DNA of 64,000 nucleotides from Ruminococcus sp. Phil11 (GCA_001940925.1 MSGZ01000040.1:41461-105460); one strand, 5' to 3'. Positions 16,951 through 25,378 are shown, numbered from the stretch's first letter. Notes: a model not told the origin generated them from the letters alone. Made by a program: numbers and translations.

Positions 16951-17853
16951 TTATTCATTCTCCGGCAGTGTCCCGACCGAAAATTTCGCTTCCTGTCCGT
17001 TGTAGAAAACCGCGTAGTCGCCTTCCTCTGCCGCTTCGATGCCGAAATCCGAAAGCGAGACCTTCCATTCATAGGTCTGACCCGGTTCCAGCTGTACCCC
17101 GCGGATATCCGCGAAATGCTCGACCGGCTCGCGGGAAAACGGCGTGTAGCTGACCGCTTCCCCGAGGAACTGCTCAAGCCCGAAATCCTCAAACCATACA
17201 TCCGTTTTTTCGGTACCCTCATTGGTCAGAAGCACCCTGATTTCGCTGACACCCGCGCCGTAGATCTCATCTCCGGTGCTGACCGTGACAGCCTTTGCCT
17301 GCTCCGGCTCAGAGGGCAGCGGCGCGTCCGCAGCGATCTCAAAGCTTGTGACCAGCTCGCCGCTGTCGCCGATGTGTATGTTATACACGCCCTCCGGCAG
17401 CGGCAGATCGTAATGCGCCGCGATCTTTGCCGTAAAGACTGTTGTATCCTGCGGCAGCGCGGTCTGCGCCAGACAGGTAAAGCAGTCGCGTCCCTCAGCA
17501 TACGGGATTTTCACTTCCCTGCCGTTTTCCATCCGGTAAAGCCGGAACATGGATTCCGAAAAGCAAAATTCCGCATCTGTCTTGTTCGTGACGTTCACAC
17601 GGATCTCCTCGGTATCCGGGCGGTAGCGTTCCTGCTCCGGGCTGACGGAGACCAAACTGTTGTCCGTCCACCAATAGGTGCCGCAGAGCACGCCCTCCGC
17701 CGGATCGGCATCAGGTTCCTCCGCCGCAATGTCAAGCATATCGGCTTCTGCGGCAAACTCCCCCGTTTCCGGTGCGCCGGCGATCTCATCCGTTCCGCAG
17801 GCCGTCAGGCACATTGCCGTTGATAAGATACATAAAAGGACTGTTTTTTTCAT
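16951..17853 (-). CDS. Lipoprotein with Ig-like domains
   Basis: 300 residues from the ATG at 17853 (GGGAGG upstream), giving a clean signal peptide with a Leu-Thr-Ala-Cys lipobox. After a short acidic linker there are two beta-rich regions (about 55-160 and 180-295). They have the pattern Ile-Arg-Val-Asn-Val-Thr-Asn and Ile-Arg-Val-Leu-Leu-Thr-Asn, and a Leu-Glu-Pro-Gly-Gln-Thr-Tyr-Glu-Trp strand typical of bacterial Ig-like folds. Function unknown. It sits between the sigma partner and the serpins, so a role as surface sensor or cofactor is possible but only inferred. Confidence 0.75.
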   Translation of the reverse strand: MKKTVLLCILSTAMCLTACGTDEIAGAPETGEFAAEADMLDIAAEEPDADPAEGVLCGTYWWTDNSLVSVSPEQERYRPDTEEIRVNVTNKTDAEFCFSESMFRLYRMENGREVKIPYAEGRDCFTCLAQTALPQDTTVFTAKIAAHYDLPLPEGVYNIHIGDSGELVTSFEIAADAPLPSEPEQAKAVTVSTGDEIYGAGVSEIRVLLTNEGTEKTDVWFEDFGLEQFLGEAVSYTPFSREPVEHFADIRGVQLEPGQTYEWKVSLSDFGIEAAEEGDYAVFYNGQEAKFSVGTLPENE

Positions 17854-17875
17854 GACGATCCCTCCCGTCATTCTG

Positions 17876-18760
17876 TTACCCGTTTTGTTTATGTTCCTTC
17901 AGGTAATCCATGAATTCCGTGACGATCTGTTCCAGCTCCGCGTGGTCAAGGTTATATGCCTTGATTTTCACGTTCAGTCCGCTGACTTGAAACAAGGCTT
18001 CTTCTTCCTGCCTGTTCGGATCGCTTGAACCTGCATACGAAACAGGCGTGTCACCGCCCCTTCCGGTATACAGCATCAAATTGATATAGTGTGACAGATC
18101 GTCAGATTTTTTGTAGCAGAACGTATTTGTGTCTGAAACAGTCAGATCCGGTTCTGTTTCTGAAACGAAGAATCCGGGTTTTCCGTCCTCATAATTAAAA
18201 TCGTTGGTCACTTCATACTTCGACAGACCGCCGAGCGTTTCCGGCATCGCATCCAGCCCGTAGTGTTCCAGAATCTCTGCCTCAGTTTTCGTGACAAAGA
18301 CGGCGTGTCCCGGTGTCCCGGCAGAATCCGCACCGTTTGTATCATGCGTTTCCGCGTTCTGCTTTCCGACGTTTTTGCCCGGACGGTCAAAGCCGTGGTT
18401 ATCATCCGCAGCACCGCTGACCGTATCTTTTTCAGCATTCGTAAAACTGTTTTCTTCCGCCGAAGAATTACAGCTATCTTCCTCCGAAGATTCCTCTGCC
18501 ATTTCAGGCGCATAATCCGCTGCAGCATCATCCTTCGCGCCATCCTGCTCGGAATTGATACCGGATGTCGCTGCCGTATTCTCCGTGTACATCATGTTGT
18601 TTCTCGTCGCCGCAAACCCGACACCGACCGTCAGAAGCAGACAGCCTGCAAACGCCGCTGCAGCGCGGGTCATGATGCGGATGCGTCTTGTATGCTCCCG
18701 CTGATACGCCGCACTTCTGCGGAACACCTCAGCCTGGAATTCCTCATTCGTCATTCTCAT
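17876..18760 (-). CDS. Membrane protein coupled to ECF sigma factor, putative anti-sigma
   Basis: 294 residues. A short basic cytoplasmic N-terminus (1-32) is followed by one membrane helix (about 33-51), a long Ser/Glu/Asp-rich extracellular linker (about 55-145) and a folded C-terminal part. The ATG overlaps the sigma stop (ATGA). The cytoplasmic part is much shorter than a classical anti-sigma domain and has no zinc motif, so anti-sigma activity is inferred from position only. Confidence 0.7.
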   Translation of the reverse strand: MRMTNEEFQAEVFRRSAAYQREHTRRIRIMTRAAAAFAGCLLLTVGVGFAATRNNMMYTENTAATSGINSEQDGAKDDAAADYAPEMAEESSEEDSCNSSAEENSFTNAEKDTVSGAADDNHGFDRPGKNVGKQNAETHDTNGADSAGTPGHAVFVTKTEAEILEHYGLDAMPETLGGLSKYEVTNDFNYEDGKPGFFVSETEPDLTVSDTNTFCYKKSDDLSHYINLMLYTGRGGDTPVSYAGSSDPNRQEEEALFQVSGLNVKIKAYNLDHAELEQIVTEFMDYLKEHKQNG

Positions 18761-19308
18761 ACTGCAAGCTCACCGTCCTTTCCGATCAGATCCCGCAGCG
18801 TGTTCTTTGCGCGGTAGAGCAGATTGTCCACCTGCTTGCGGGTCTTTTTCATGATCCGCGCTGCATCCGCGTAGGAGTATTCCTCGAAATACACCAGATG
18901 CACCGCGAGCTGCTGATCCTCCGGGAGCCTGCGCAGTGCCTCATTGACTTTGCGCTTCTCCTCGCTGCGGATCGCCTGTTCCTCCAGATCTGTCTCGTCA
19001 GACAGGAAGGGCTCCGCTTCGTCAAGCGGGACCTGTGCCGCACGCTTCCGCTTACGCAGATAGTCAAGTGCTCTGCTGCGTGCGATCACGAACAAAAAGG
19101 TTTTGAAGGAATCCTTGAAATTGAACTTGCGCGGGTGGACAACAAGATACATGAACACATCCGCGGCGATATCCTCCGCGGCACAGATATCGTGCACGTA
19201 TCTCTGGATGAAAAAGGTCACCGGATCACGGTATTCCTCGATAATCCCGGCAAAGGCCGATTCATCCCCGTCCAGCCAGCGGCGGTAATAGCTTGCGCCG
19301 TTGTCCAT
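18757..19308 (-). CDS. ECF-type RNA polymerase sigma factor, head of serpin operon
   Basis: 183 residues from the ATG at 19308 (GGAG 6 bases upstream); upstream in-frame ATGs at 19320 and 19341 lack a ribosome site. Region 2 has Trp-Leu-Asp-Gly-Asp-Glu-Ser-Ala-Phe at the start, Ala-Ala-Glu-Asp-Ile-Ala-Ala-Asp-Val-Phe and the Ala-Arg-Ser-Arg-Ala-Leu-Asp-Tyr-Leu-Arg core. Region 4 has Tyr-Ser-Tyr-Ala-Asp-Ala-Ala, then Val-Asp-Asn-Leu-Leu-Tyr-Arg-Ala-Lys. It heads a tight operon running to the terminator at 14372. Confidence 0.88.
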   Translation of the reverse strand: MDNGASYYRRWLDGDESAFAGIIEEYRDPVTFFIQRYVHDICAAEDIAADVFMYLVVHPRKFNFKDSFKTFLFVIARSRALDYLRKRKRAAQVPLDEAEPFLSDETDLEEQAIRSEEKRKVNEALRRLPEDQQLAVHLVYFEEYSYADAARIMKKTRKQVDNLLYRAKNTLRDLIGKDGELAV

Positions 19309-19453
19309 AGTGTTCTCCATTCTGCTGAAAGCTGCTTTCATATACCGGTACGTTTCAGGCGGGGGTTTTCCTTATTCAGATACAGAAATTCGTGATTTTG
19401 CACAATAGAAATACTCGTGTATTAGCAAATATAGAGAAGTATGTCTCATTTGC

Positions 19454-19482
19454 TTGCAATTTTGACGATATTGTGCTATAAT
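19454..19482 (+). promoter_or_regulatory. Sigma-A promoter for a short transcript
   Basis: TTGCAA (19454-19459) and TATAAT (19477-19482) with a 17-base spacer. A terminator follows at 19551, so the predicted transcript is about 95 nt and carries no ORF. Confidence 0.7.
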
Positions 19483-19488
19483 CGAATC

Positions 19489-19581
19489 AAACTTCTTCAC
19501 ACGGATCCCGGATTCCCTCATCCGGGCGTCCGAAAAACCCTCTCCACAGAAAGCCGTCCGTTCCGGGCGGTTTTCCTTTTT
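19489..19581 (+). ncRNA. Candidate small RNA with two hairpins
   Basis: Bounded by a strong promoter and an intrinsic terminator. The first hairpin (19503-19531) pairs GGA-CCGGAT with ATCCGG-TCC around a 6-base loop. The second is the terminator. No known RNA family is recognised and no start codon with ribosome site is inside. It could alternatively be an attenuated leader. Confidence 0.5.
19551..19581 (+). terminator. Terminator of the candidate small RNA
   Basis: CCGTCCG/CGGGCGG stem with a 3-base loop, followed by TTTTCCTTTTT. Confidence 0.75.
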
Positions 19582-19649
19582 ATAGAAGTATTATACAATA
19601 TTGCGAAAAAAAAAGCAAGCATCCCGTGCAGGAGTTTTTGCGTTTTCAC

Positions 19650-19678
19650 TTGACAGTCCGGCGCAGTTGTGCTATAAT
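19650..19678 (+). promoter_or_regulatory. Sigma-A promoter of the polyamine operon
   Basis: Consensus TTGACA (19650-19655) and TATAAT (19673-19678) with a 17-base spacer, about 190 bases before speA. Confidence 0.85.
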
Positions 19679-19684
19679 CATTTT

Positions 19685-19840
19685 ATTAGGGAAAGGCAAT
19701 CTGCACCTGAATCATCATTTACTCGCCGCGGCCGCATCGCACCGATGCACCGCCTTGGTACGGTGGCTTCGTGCAGGGTGCTTTTTCTCTTTATCAGTCA
19801 GATTTTTTACCGTGCAGGGCTCCGGCATTCTGCACCGGAA
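19685..19840 (+). promoter_or_regulatory. speA leader with possible attenuator
   Basis: Contains a long hairpin (19739-19781) followed by TTTTT, an intrinsic terminator before the gene. Four short segments can pair in alternative ways: CTGCACC at 19701, GTGCAG at 19771, GTGCAGGG at 19812 and CTGCACC at 19830. The first could disrupt the terminator by pairing with its right arm. This resembles a transcription attenuator or riboswitch, but no known class is recognised. Confidence 0.5.
19739..19786 (+). terminator. Terminator inside the speA leader
   Basis: Imperfect long stem, GCACC/GGTGC outside, TGCA/TGCA in the middle and CCGCC/GGTGG inside, followed by five Ts and a pyrimidine run. Confidence 0.65.
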
Positions 19841-19868
19841 TATGCAAAAAGGATCGGTCAAGCAGAAC

Positions 19869-21317
19869 ATGGATCTTGAACAGCAGAAGCGCGCCCCCGT
19901 CTACGAGGCGCTGGAACGGCTCCGCAGACAGCGGGTCGTCCCGTTTGATGTACCCGGACACAAACGCGGCAGAGGAAACCCGGAGCTCGTGCGGCTCCTC
20001 GGGGAACAGTGCGTCGGCATCGACGTCAACTCCATGAAGCCGCTGGATAATCTCTGTCATCCGGTCTCCGTCATCCGCGATGCCGAGGAACTGGCTGCGG
20101 ATGCCTTTGGTGCCGCACATGCATTTTTCATGGTCGGCGGCACGACCTCTGCGGTGCAGAGCATGATCCTCTCCGCGTGCAAGGCCGGGCAGAAGCTCAT
20201 CGTTCCGCGCAATGTCCACAAAAGCGTCATCAATGCACTGGTGCTCTGCGGCGCGATCCCGGTTTATGTCAACCCTGATGTGGAACCGCGCATCGGCATT
20301 TCGCTCGGCATGGAGCTTTCACAGGTCGAGCAGGCAATCCGGGATAACCCCGATGCCGTTGCCGTGCTGGTCAACAACCCGACCTATTACGGTATCTGCT
20401 CTGATATCCGCGGCATCGTGAAGCTCGCACATGCGCACGGAATGCTCGTGCTGGCCGATGAGGCACACGGCACACATTTTTATTTCAATGATGACCTGCC
20501 GGTCTCTGCAATGGCCGCCGGTGCCGATATGGCGGCAGTCTCCATGCACAAATCCGGCGGCAGCCTGACACAGAGCTCTCTGCTGCTGCTGAATACCGGC
20601 GTCAATGAGGGCTATGTCCGCCAGATCATCAATCTGACACAGACGACAAGTGCCTCGTATCTGCTAATCTCCAGCCTTGATATCTCCCGCCGGAACCTGG
20701 CACTCCGCGGACGGGAATCCTTTGCAAAGGTCATGCAGATCGCTGAATACGCCCGCTCCGAGATCAACGAGATCGGCGGGTATTACGCCTACAGCTCCGA
20801 GCTCTGCAACGGCACGAGCTGCATGGGCTATGACGTCACGAAGCTTTCCGTTTATACGCGTGATATCGGTCTTGCGGGCATCGAGGTTTATGACCTGCTC
20901 CGCGATGAATACGACATTCAGATCGAGTTCGGCGATATCGGCAACATTCTCGCCTATATCTCGATCGGCGACCGGATGCAGGATATTGAGCGGCTGGTCG
21001 GCGCACTGGCTGATATCAAGCGGCTCTATTCCTGCGATACGACCGGTATGCTTTCGCAGGAATATATCCCGCCGAAGGTCGTTGCAACCCCGCAGGAGGC
21101 ATTCTACGCAGACAAGGAGATGCTCCCGCTCGAACAGACAAGCGGCCGCATCTGCTCGGAGTTTGTCATGTGCTATCCGCCCGGTATCCCGATCCTTGCC
21201 CCCGGTGAGATCATCACCGACGACATCATCCACTATATCCGCTACGCAAAGGAGAAGGGCTGCTCCATGCAGGGCACGGAGGACCCCGAGATCGAGCATC
21301 TGAATGTGTTAAGGTAA
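19869..21317 (+). CDS. speA: Arginine/lysine/ornithine decarboxylase, probable arginine decarboxylase
   Basis: 482 residues, the short Firmicutes type of fold-type I PLP decarboxylase. Near the N-terminus is Phe-Asp-Val-Pro-Gly-His-Lys-Arg-Gly; the PLP lysine is in Ser-Met-His-Lys-Ser-Gly-Gly (about 230), and Asp-Glu-Ala-His-Gly precedes it. The presence of agmatine deiminase in the same run argues for arginine as substrate (arginine to agmatine). The start at 19869 aligns best with the family, although an in-frame ATG at 19842 is possible; neither has a strong ribosome site. First gene of the polyamine operon. Confidence 0.88.
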   Translation: MDLEQQKRAPVYEALERLRRQRVVPFDVPGHKRGRGNPELVRLLGEQCVGIDVNSMKPLDNLCHPVSVIRDAEELAADAFGAAHAFFMVGGTTSAVQSMILSACKAGQKLIVPRNVHKSVINALVLCGAIPVYVNPDVEPRIGISLGMELSQVEQAIRDNPDAVAVLVNNPTYYGICSDIRGIVKLAHAHGMLVLADEAHGTHFYFNDDLPVSAMAAGADMAAVSMHKSGGSLTQSSLLLLNTGVNEGYVRQIINLTQTTSASYLLISSLDISRRNLALRGRESFAKVMQIAEYARSEINEIGGYYAYSSELCNGTSCMGYDVTKLSVYTRDIGLAGIEVYDLLRDEYDIQIEFGDIGNILAYISIGDRMQDIERLVGALADIKRLYSCDTTGMLSQEYIPPKVVATPQEAFYADKEMLPLEQTSGRICSEFVMCYPPGIPILAPGEIITDDIIHYIRYAKEKGCSMQGTEDPEIEHLNVLR

Positions 21318-21375
21318 CCGGATACGGCAGATGACCTGCAAACAGCGTCATCTGCCCTGTAATAAGGGGACGTAT

Positions 21376-21525
21376 ATGAAACATACAATGATTGCCGCAG
21401 CCGTTGCAGCAGTATACCTGATCGTCAGCCTGCTGACCGACGGCTGGGCATGGACATGGATCATCTGGATATTCTACGGCATATACCGCATCACCGATAT
21501 GGTGAAGAAATCAAATGACGAGTAA
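21376..21525 (+). CDS. Small membrane protein (49 aa)
   Basis: Starts at the ATG at 21376, with AAGGGGA upstream. Two short hydrophobic stretches (about 5-19 and 24-38, Trp- and Ile-rich) span most of the protein, and the tail is charged. Not recognised. It lies within the polyamine run and overlaps the untranslated start of the next gene. Confidence 0.6.
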   Translation: MKHTMIAAAVAAVYLIVSLLTDGWAWTWIIWIFYGIYRITDMVKKSNDE

Positions 21526-21535
21526 GGGAACAGAC

Positions 21536-21766
21536 ATGTTTTTCAAGAAGAAGGAACAGAAAACACCTGCGAAACCGCTGCTTCCGGTGCAGGAAGATAT
21601 CCGCAGCGAAATGTATCAGGCGATCCTGCAGACCATGAAAACGGCACTCTCCGATCCAAGCTGCCAATATACACCGGAGGCACTGTTTGAGAAAATCTGC
21701 CCGCCCGGCTTTTTTACCGAGGAAGAATGCGCAAAGCTGCTGAAAGAAGCAACCGGGCAATCATAA
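21536..21766 (+). CDS. Small hypothetical protein (76 aa)
   Basis: ATG at 21536 with AAGGGA 7 bases upstream. The start is basic (Phe-Phe-Lys-Lys-Lys-Glu-Gln) and the rest is a helical, soluble region ending in a Glu-Glu-Cys-Ala-Lys-Leu-Leu stretch. Not recognised. It is 24 bases before speE and probably co-transcribed. Confidence 0.6.
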   Translation: MFFKKKEQKTPAKPLLPVQEDIRSEMYQAILQTMKTALSDPSCQYTPEALFEKICPPGFFTEEECAKLLKEATGQS

Positions 21767-21790
21767 CCCTGAAATAAAGGAGGAACAGAA

Positions 21791-22654
21791 ATGGAATTCT
21801 GGTTTTCCGAAATGCATACGGACAATGTCAAGGCGTCGATCCGCTGCGAAAAGCAGCTTTACAGCGGACAGAGCGATTTTCAGCGCATCGACGTTTTTGA
21901 TTCCGCGGAGTTCGGACGCTTTCTCGTTTCCAACGGCAGCGTCATCTTCTCCGAAAAGGACGAGTTCATCTATGACGAAATGATCGTCCATGTGCCGATG
22001 GCAGTGCATCCGGATGTGAAGCATGTTCTGGTCATCGGCGGCGGAGACGGCGGCGTCGCGAGAGAGCTCTCGCATTACGACGAGATCAAGACGATCGACG
22101 TCGTGGAGCCGGACGAGATGTTCGTCGATGTCTGCCGCGAATACTTCCCGGATAACGCAAAGGGGCTTGACGACCCCAGAGTCACGATCTACAATCAGGA
22201 CGGCCTGCGCGCACTGCGTACCCGTCACGGCGAATATGACCTCATCATCAACGATGCGACCGATCCCTTCGGGCATACCGCGGGACTGTTCACCAAGGAG
22301 TTCTACGGCCTCTGCTACAAGGCACTCAAGGACGACGGCATCATGGTCTACCAGCACGGCAGCCCGTTCTATGACGAGGATGAGGGCGCATGTCAGTCCA
22401 TGCACAAAAAGGCGTTCCGCGTGTTCCCGATCTGCCGTGTCTATCAGGCGCATATCCCGACCTGTCCGGCGGGCTACTGGCTGTTCGGGTTCGCGTCCAA
22501 GAAATATCACCCGCTCCGCGATTTTGACGCGAAACGCTGGAAAAAGCGCAACATCAAAACATGGTATTACACCACGAACCTGCACACCGGCGCATTCATG
22601 CTGCCGAAGTATGTGGAGGATCTTATGGAGGACGCAGAGGAGCGGAAGAAGTAA
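21791..22654 (+). CDS. speE: Polyamine aminopropyltransferase (spermidine synthase)
   Basis: 287 residues, full length. The N-terminal beta domain (1-60) starts with Glu-Phe-Trp-Phe-Ser-Glu. The Rossmann core has Val-Leu-Val-Ile-Gly-Gly-Gly-Asp-Gly-Gly-Val-Ala-Arg-Glu (about 78-91), the decarboxy-AdoMet site, and later Ile-Ile-Asn-Asp-Ala-Thr-Asp-Pro (Asp at the catalytic position). It transfers aminopropyl from decarboxylated AdoMet to an amine acceptor. No AdoMet decarboxylase (speD) gene is in the window. AAGGAGGAAC precedes the ATG. Confidence 0.92.
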   Translation: MEFWFSEMHTDNVKASIRCEKQLYSGQSDFQRIDVFDSAEFGRFLVSNGSVIFSEKDEFIYDEMIVHVPMAVHPDVKHVLVIGGGDGGVARELSHYDEIKTIDVVEPDEMFVDVCREYFPDNAKGLDDPRVTIYNQDGLRALRTRHGEYDLIINDATDPFGHTAGLFTKEFYGLCYKALKDDGIMVYQHGSPFYDEDEGACQSMHKKAFRVFPICRVYQAHIPTCPAGYWLFGFASKKYHPLRDFDAKRWKKRNIKTWYYTTNLHTGAFMLPKYVEDLMEDAEERKK

Positions 22655-22971
22655 TGTCGGTTTCACTGTTTCGCTACGACGCAGACGGCGAATGCACGTT
22701 ATGCTGTCCCGTTTCTACCGAGGATGTCTACATCCGTATATGGAGCAGGGCGATCGCAGAGGAAAACATCCGGCTGTTCCGGGAATGCAGCGGGTTTACC
22801 GTCGAACAGACCGGCGAGGTGCTGGACGAGCTGCAGCGCATCAAAGACTGGTGCGAACGGAATCCCGATCACAGTTCCCGGGATTACAGCTATATGATAT
22901 GGAGACTGGATGACCTGATGCAGGCCATTCCGGAAGAAGCAGAAAAGTCAAGTGAACCTTTTGAACTATAA
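22654..22971 (+). CDS. Hypothetical protein (105 aa)
   Basis: The ATG at 22654 overlaps the speE stop by one base, so it is translationally coupled. The sequence has a Cys-Cys pair (about 16-17), then a mostly helical region and a Trp-Arg-Leu-Asp-Asp-Leu segment near the end. Not recognised. Its fixed place between speE and the carboxyspermidine dehydrogenase suggests a link to polyamine metabolism, but nothing in the sequence gives a function. Confidence 0.6.
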   Translation: MSVSLFRYDADGECTLCCPVSTEDVYIRIWSRAIAEENIRLFRECSGFTVEQTGEVLDELQRIKDWCERNPDHSSRDYSYMIWRLDDLMQAIPEEAEKSSEPFEL

Positions 22972-22985
22972 GGAGGATTATTACA

Positions 22986-24251
22986 ATGAGCAGAGTATTG
23001 ATCATCGGCTGCGGCGGTGTGGCATCCGTCGCGATCCAGAAATGCTGTCAGAATGACGCTGTTTTCTCGGAAATCTGCATTGCAAGCCGCACGGTCTCCA
23101 AGTGCGATGCACTGAAGGCAAAGATCGAGGGCGAGGGCAAGACCAAGACCGTCATCACGACGGCGGCACTTGACGCGGACAACAAGGACGCGGTTCTCGC
23201 GCTGATCAAAGAATACAAGCCGGACGCTGTGCTGAACCTCGCACTCCCCTATCAGGACCTGACGATCATGCAGGCGTGCCTTGAGGGCGGCGTGCATTAC
23301 ATCGACACCGCGAACTATGAGCCGGAGGATACTGACGATCCGGAATGGCGCGCAGTCTATGAGAAGCGCTGCAAAGAGCTCGGCTTCACCGCATATTTTG
23401 ATTATTCGTGGCAGTGGGCTTATGACGAGAAATTCAAGGCGGCAGGCCTGACCGCGCTCTGCGGCTCCGGCTTTGACCCCGGCGTCACCTCGGTGTTTAC
23501 CGCATACGCTTTGAAGCATTATTTCGATGAGATTCACTACATCGACATTCTGGACTGCAACGGCGGCGACCACGGCTATCCGTTTGCAACGAACTTCAAT
23601 CCGGAGATCAATCTCCGCGAGGTCTCCGCGAACGGCTCCTACTGGGAGAACGGTCACTGGGTCGAAACAGAGCCTATGGAGATCAAGCGCGTTTACGATT
23701 TCCCGGAGGTCGGCAAAAAGGACATGTACCTGCTGCACCATGAGGAGATCGAATCCCTCGCGAAGAACATCCCGCATGTCAAGCGCATCCGCTTCTTCAT
23801 GACCTTCGGCCAGAGCTATCTGACGCACATGAAGTGTCTGGAAAATGTCGGTATGCTCTCGACTACGCCGATCAATTTCAACGGCACGGAGATCGTTCCG
23901 ATCCAGTTCCTGAAGGCATTGCTGCCTGATCCGGCTTCGCTCGGTCCGCGCACGGTCGGCAAGACGAACATCGGCTGCATCTTCACCGGCATCAAGGATG
24001 GCAAGGAAAAGACGCTCTACATTTACAATGTCTGCGATCATCAGGAATGCTACAGGGAGCTCGGCTCGCAGGCGATCTCCTACACGACCGGCGTTCCGGC
24101 AATGATCGGTGCAGCTTTGGTCGCAGACGGCACTTGGCGCAATGCCGGTGCCCGCACGATCGAGGAATTCGATCCGGATCCGTTCATGGATATGCTGAAC
24201 AAATGGGGTCTGCCGTGGGTCGTTGACGAGAACCCGCAGACGGTGGAATGA
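22986..24251 (+). CDS. Carboxy(nor)spermidine dehydrogenase, saccharopine dehydrogenase family
   Basis: 421 residues. An N-terminal Rossmann motif is present (Val-Leu-Ile-Ile-Gly-Cys-Gly-Gly-Val-Ala, about 4-13), then Asp-Ala-Val-Leu-Asn-Leu-Ala-Leu-Pro and Tyr-Ile-Asp-Thr-Ala-Asn-Tyr-Glu, and a central Gly-Phe-Asp-Pro-Gly-Val-Thr. The enzyme condenses putrescine with aspartate semialdehyde and reduces the product with NADPH to carboxyspermidine. It overlaps nspC by 4 bases, the standard pairing of this alternative spermidine route. AAGGAGG precedes the ATG. Confidence 0.92.
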   Translation: MSRVLIIGCGGVASVAIQKCCQNDAVFSEICIASRTVSKCDALKAKIEGEGKTKTVITTAALDADNKDAVLALIKEYKPDAVLNLALPYQDLTIMQACLEGGVHYIDTANYEPEDTDDPEWRAVYEKRCKELGFTAYFDYSWQWAYDEKFKAAGLTALCGSGFDPGVTSVFTAYALKHYFDEIHYIDILDCNGGDHGYPFATNFNPEINLREVSANGSYWENGHWVETEPMEIKRVYDFPEVGKKDMYLLHHEEIESLAKNIPHVKRIRFFMTFGQSYLTHMKCLENVGMLSTTPINFNGTEIVPIQFLKALLPDPASLGPRTVGKTNIGCIFTGIKDGKEKTLYIYNVCDHQECYRELGSQAISYTTGVPAMIGAALVADGTWRNAGARTIEEFDPDPFMDMLNKWGLPWVVDENPQTVE

Positions 24252-25378
24252 TGCGGCGGCAGGAACTGCCGACTCCCTGCTATATCATTGACGAGGCAAA
24301 GCTCCGGAGCAATCTGGAGCTTTTGCATCATGTGGAGCAGGAGAGCGGCGCGCATATTTTGCTTGCGCAGAAGGCATTTTCATGCTTTGCGGTCTATCCG
24401 ATGATCGCAGAATATATCAGCGGCACGACGGCAAGCGGTTTATACGAGGCACGGCTCGGTGCGGAGGAATTCCGCAAAGAGAACCATGTGTTTTCGCCGG
24501 CATACGCCCCCGCTGAATTTGACGAGCTCTGCCGCATCTGCGACCACATCAGCTTCAACGCATTCGCGCAGCTGGAAAAATACCGCCCCGTGTGGGAAAC
24601 AGCCGGCGTCAGCGTCGGCATCCGCGTCAATCCGGAATGCTCCACACAAGAGGGCCACGCGATCTATGACCCCTGTGCACCCGGCTCGCGGCTCGGCGTG
24701 ACGAAGGCAAATTTCCGTCCGGAGCTTCTGCGCGGCGTGGAGGGTCTGCATTTCCACACGCTCTGCGAGCAGAACGCGGACGACCTCATCACGACCTTTG
24801 CGGCCTTTGAGGAGAAATTCGGGGAATATCTCCCGCAGATGAAATGGCTGAATCTCGGCGGCGGGCATCACATCACCCGTGACGATTACGACGTCCCGGC
24901 ACTGATCTCGCTGGTGAAGCGCATCCGGGAGCAGTACGGCGTCACGGTTTATCTGGAACCCGGTGAGGCGATCGCGCTGAATGCGGGCTGGCTCGATACC
25001 GAGGTCATGGACATTGTGGAAAACGGCATCAAAATCCTGATTCTCGATGCATCCGCCGCGTGTCACATGCCGGATGTGCTGGAAATGCCCTACCGTCCCC
25101 CGCTCAAATGTTCCGGCGAATGGGGCGAAAAGCCGTATGCATACCGGCTGTCGTCGCGCACCTGCTTAGCGGGCGACATCATCGGGGATTACAGCTTTGA
25201 CCGCGAAATTCAGATCGGCGACCGCCTGACCTTCTGTGACATGGCAATTTACTCCATGGTCAAGAACAACACCTTCAACGGCATGCCGCTGCCCGCGATC
25301 GCAATTCAGCATGAAAACGGGGACTGTGAGATCATCAAGCAGTTCGGCTATGCGGATTTCAAGGGGCGGCTCTCCTGA
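24248..25378 (+). CDS. nspC: Carboxynorspermidine/carboxyspermidine decarboxylase
   Basis: 376 residues, fold-type III PLP decarboxylase. N-terminal Leu-Pro-Thr-Pro-Cys-Tyr-Ile-Ile-Asp-Glu is followed by the PLP lysine in Ala-Gln-Lys-Ala-Phe (about 42), then Leu-Asn-Leu-Gly-Gly-Gly-His-His and Glu-Pro-Gly-Glu-Ala. It removes carboxylate from carboxyspermidine to give spermidine. Translationally coupled to the dehydrogenase (ATGA overlap). Confidence 0.93.
   Translation: MMRRQELPTPCYIIDEAKLRSNLELLHHVEQESGAHILLAQKAFSCFAVYPMIAEYISGTTASGLYEARLGAEEFRKENHVFSPAYAPAEFDELCRICDHISFNAFAQLEKYRPVWETAGVSVGIRVNPECSTQEGHAIYDPCAPGSRLGVTKANFRPELLRGVEGLHFHTLCEQNADDLITTFAAFEEKFGEYLPQMKWLNLGGGHHITRDDYDVPALISLVKRIREQYGVTVYLEPGEAIALNAGWLDTEVMDIVENGIKILILDASAACHMPDVLEMPYRPPLKCSGEWGEKPYAYRLSSRTCLAGDIIGDYSFDREIQIGDRLTFCDMAIYSMVKNNTFNGMPLPAIAIQHENGDCEIIKQFGYADFKGRLS

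Noticed and set aside
15793..17823. 676-residue open frame on the plus strand
   Set aside because: It lies wholly antisense to the serpin and lipoprotein genes, which have signal peptides, family motifs and ribosome sites. The frame is His/Arg-rich, as expected of the reverse of GC-rich codons.
19685..19790. T-box or other known riboswitch upstream of speA
   Set aside because: The T-box sequence AGGGTGGNACCGCG is absent and no classic riboswitch core is seen, so it is reported only as an unassigned attenuator-like leader.
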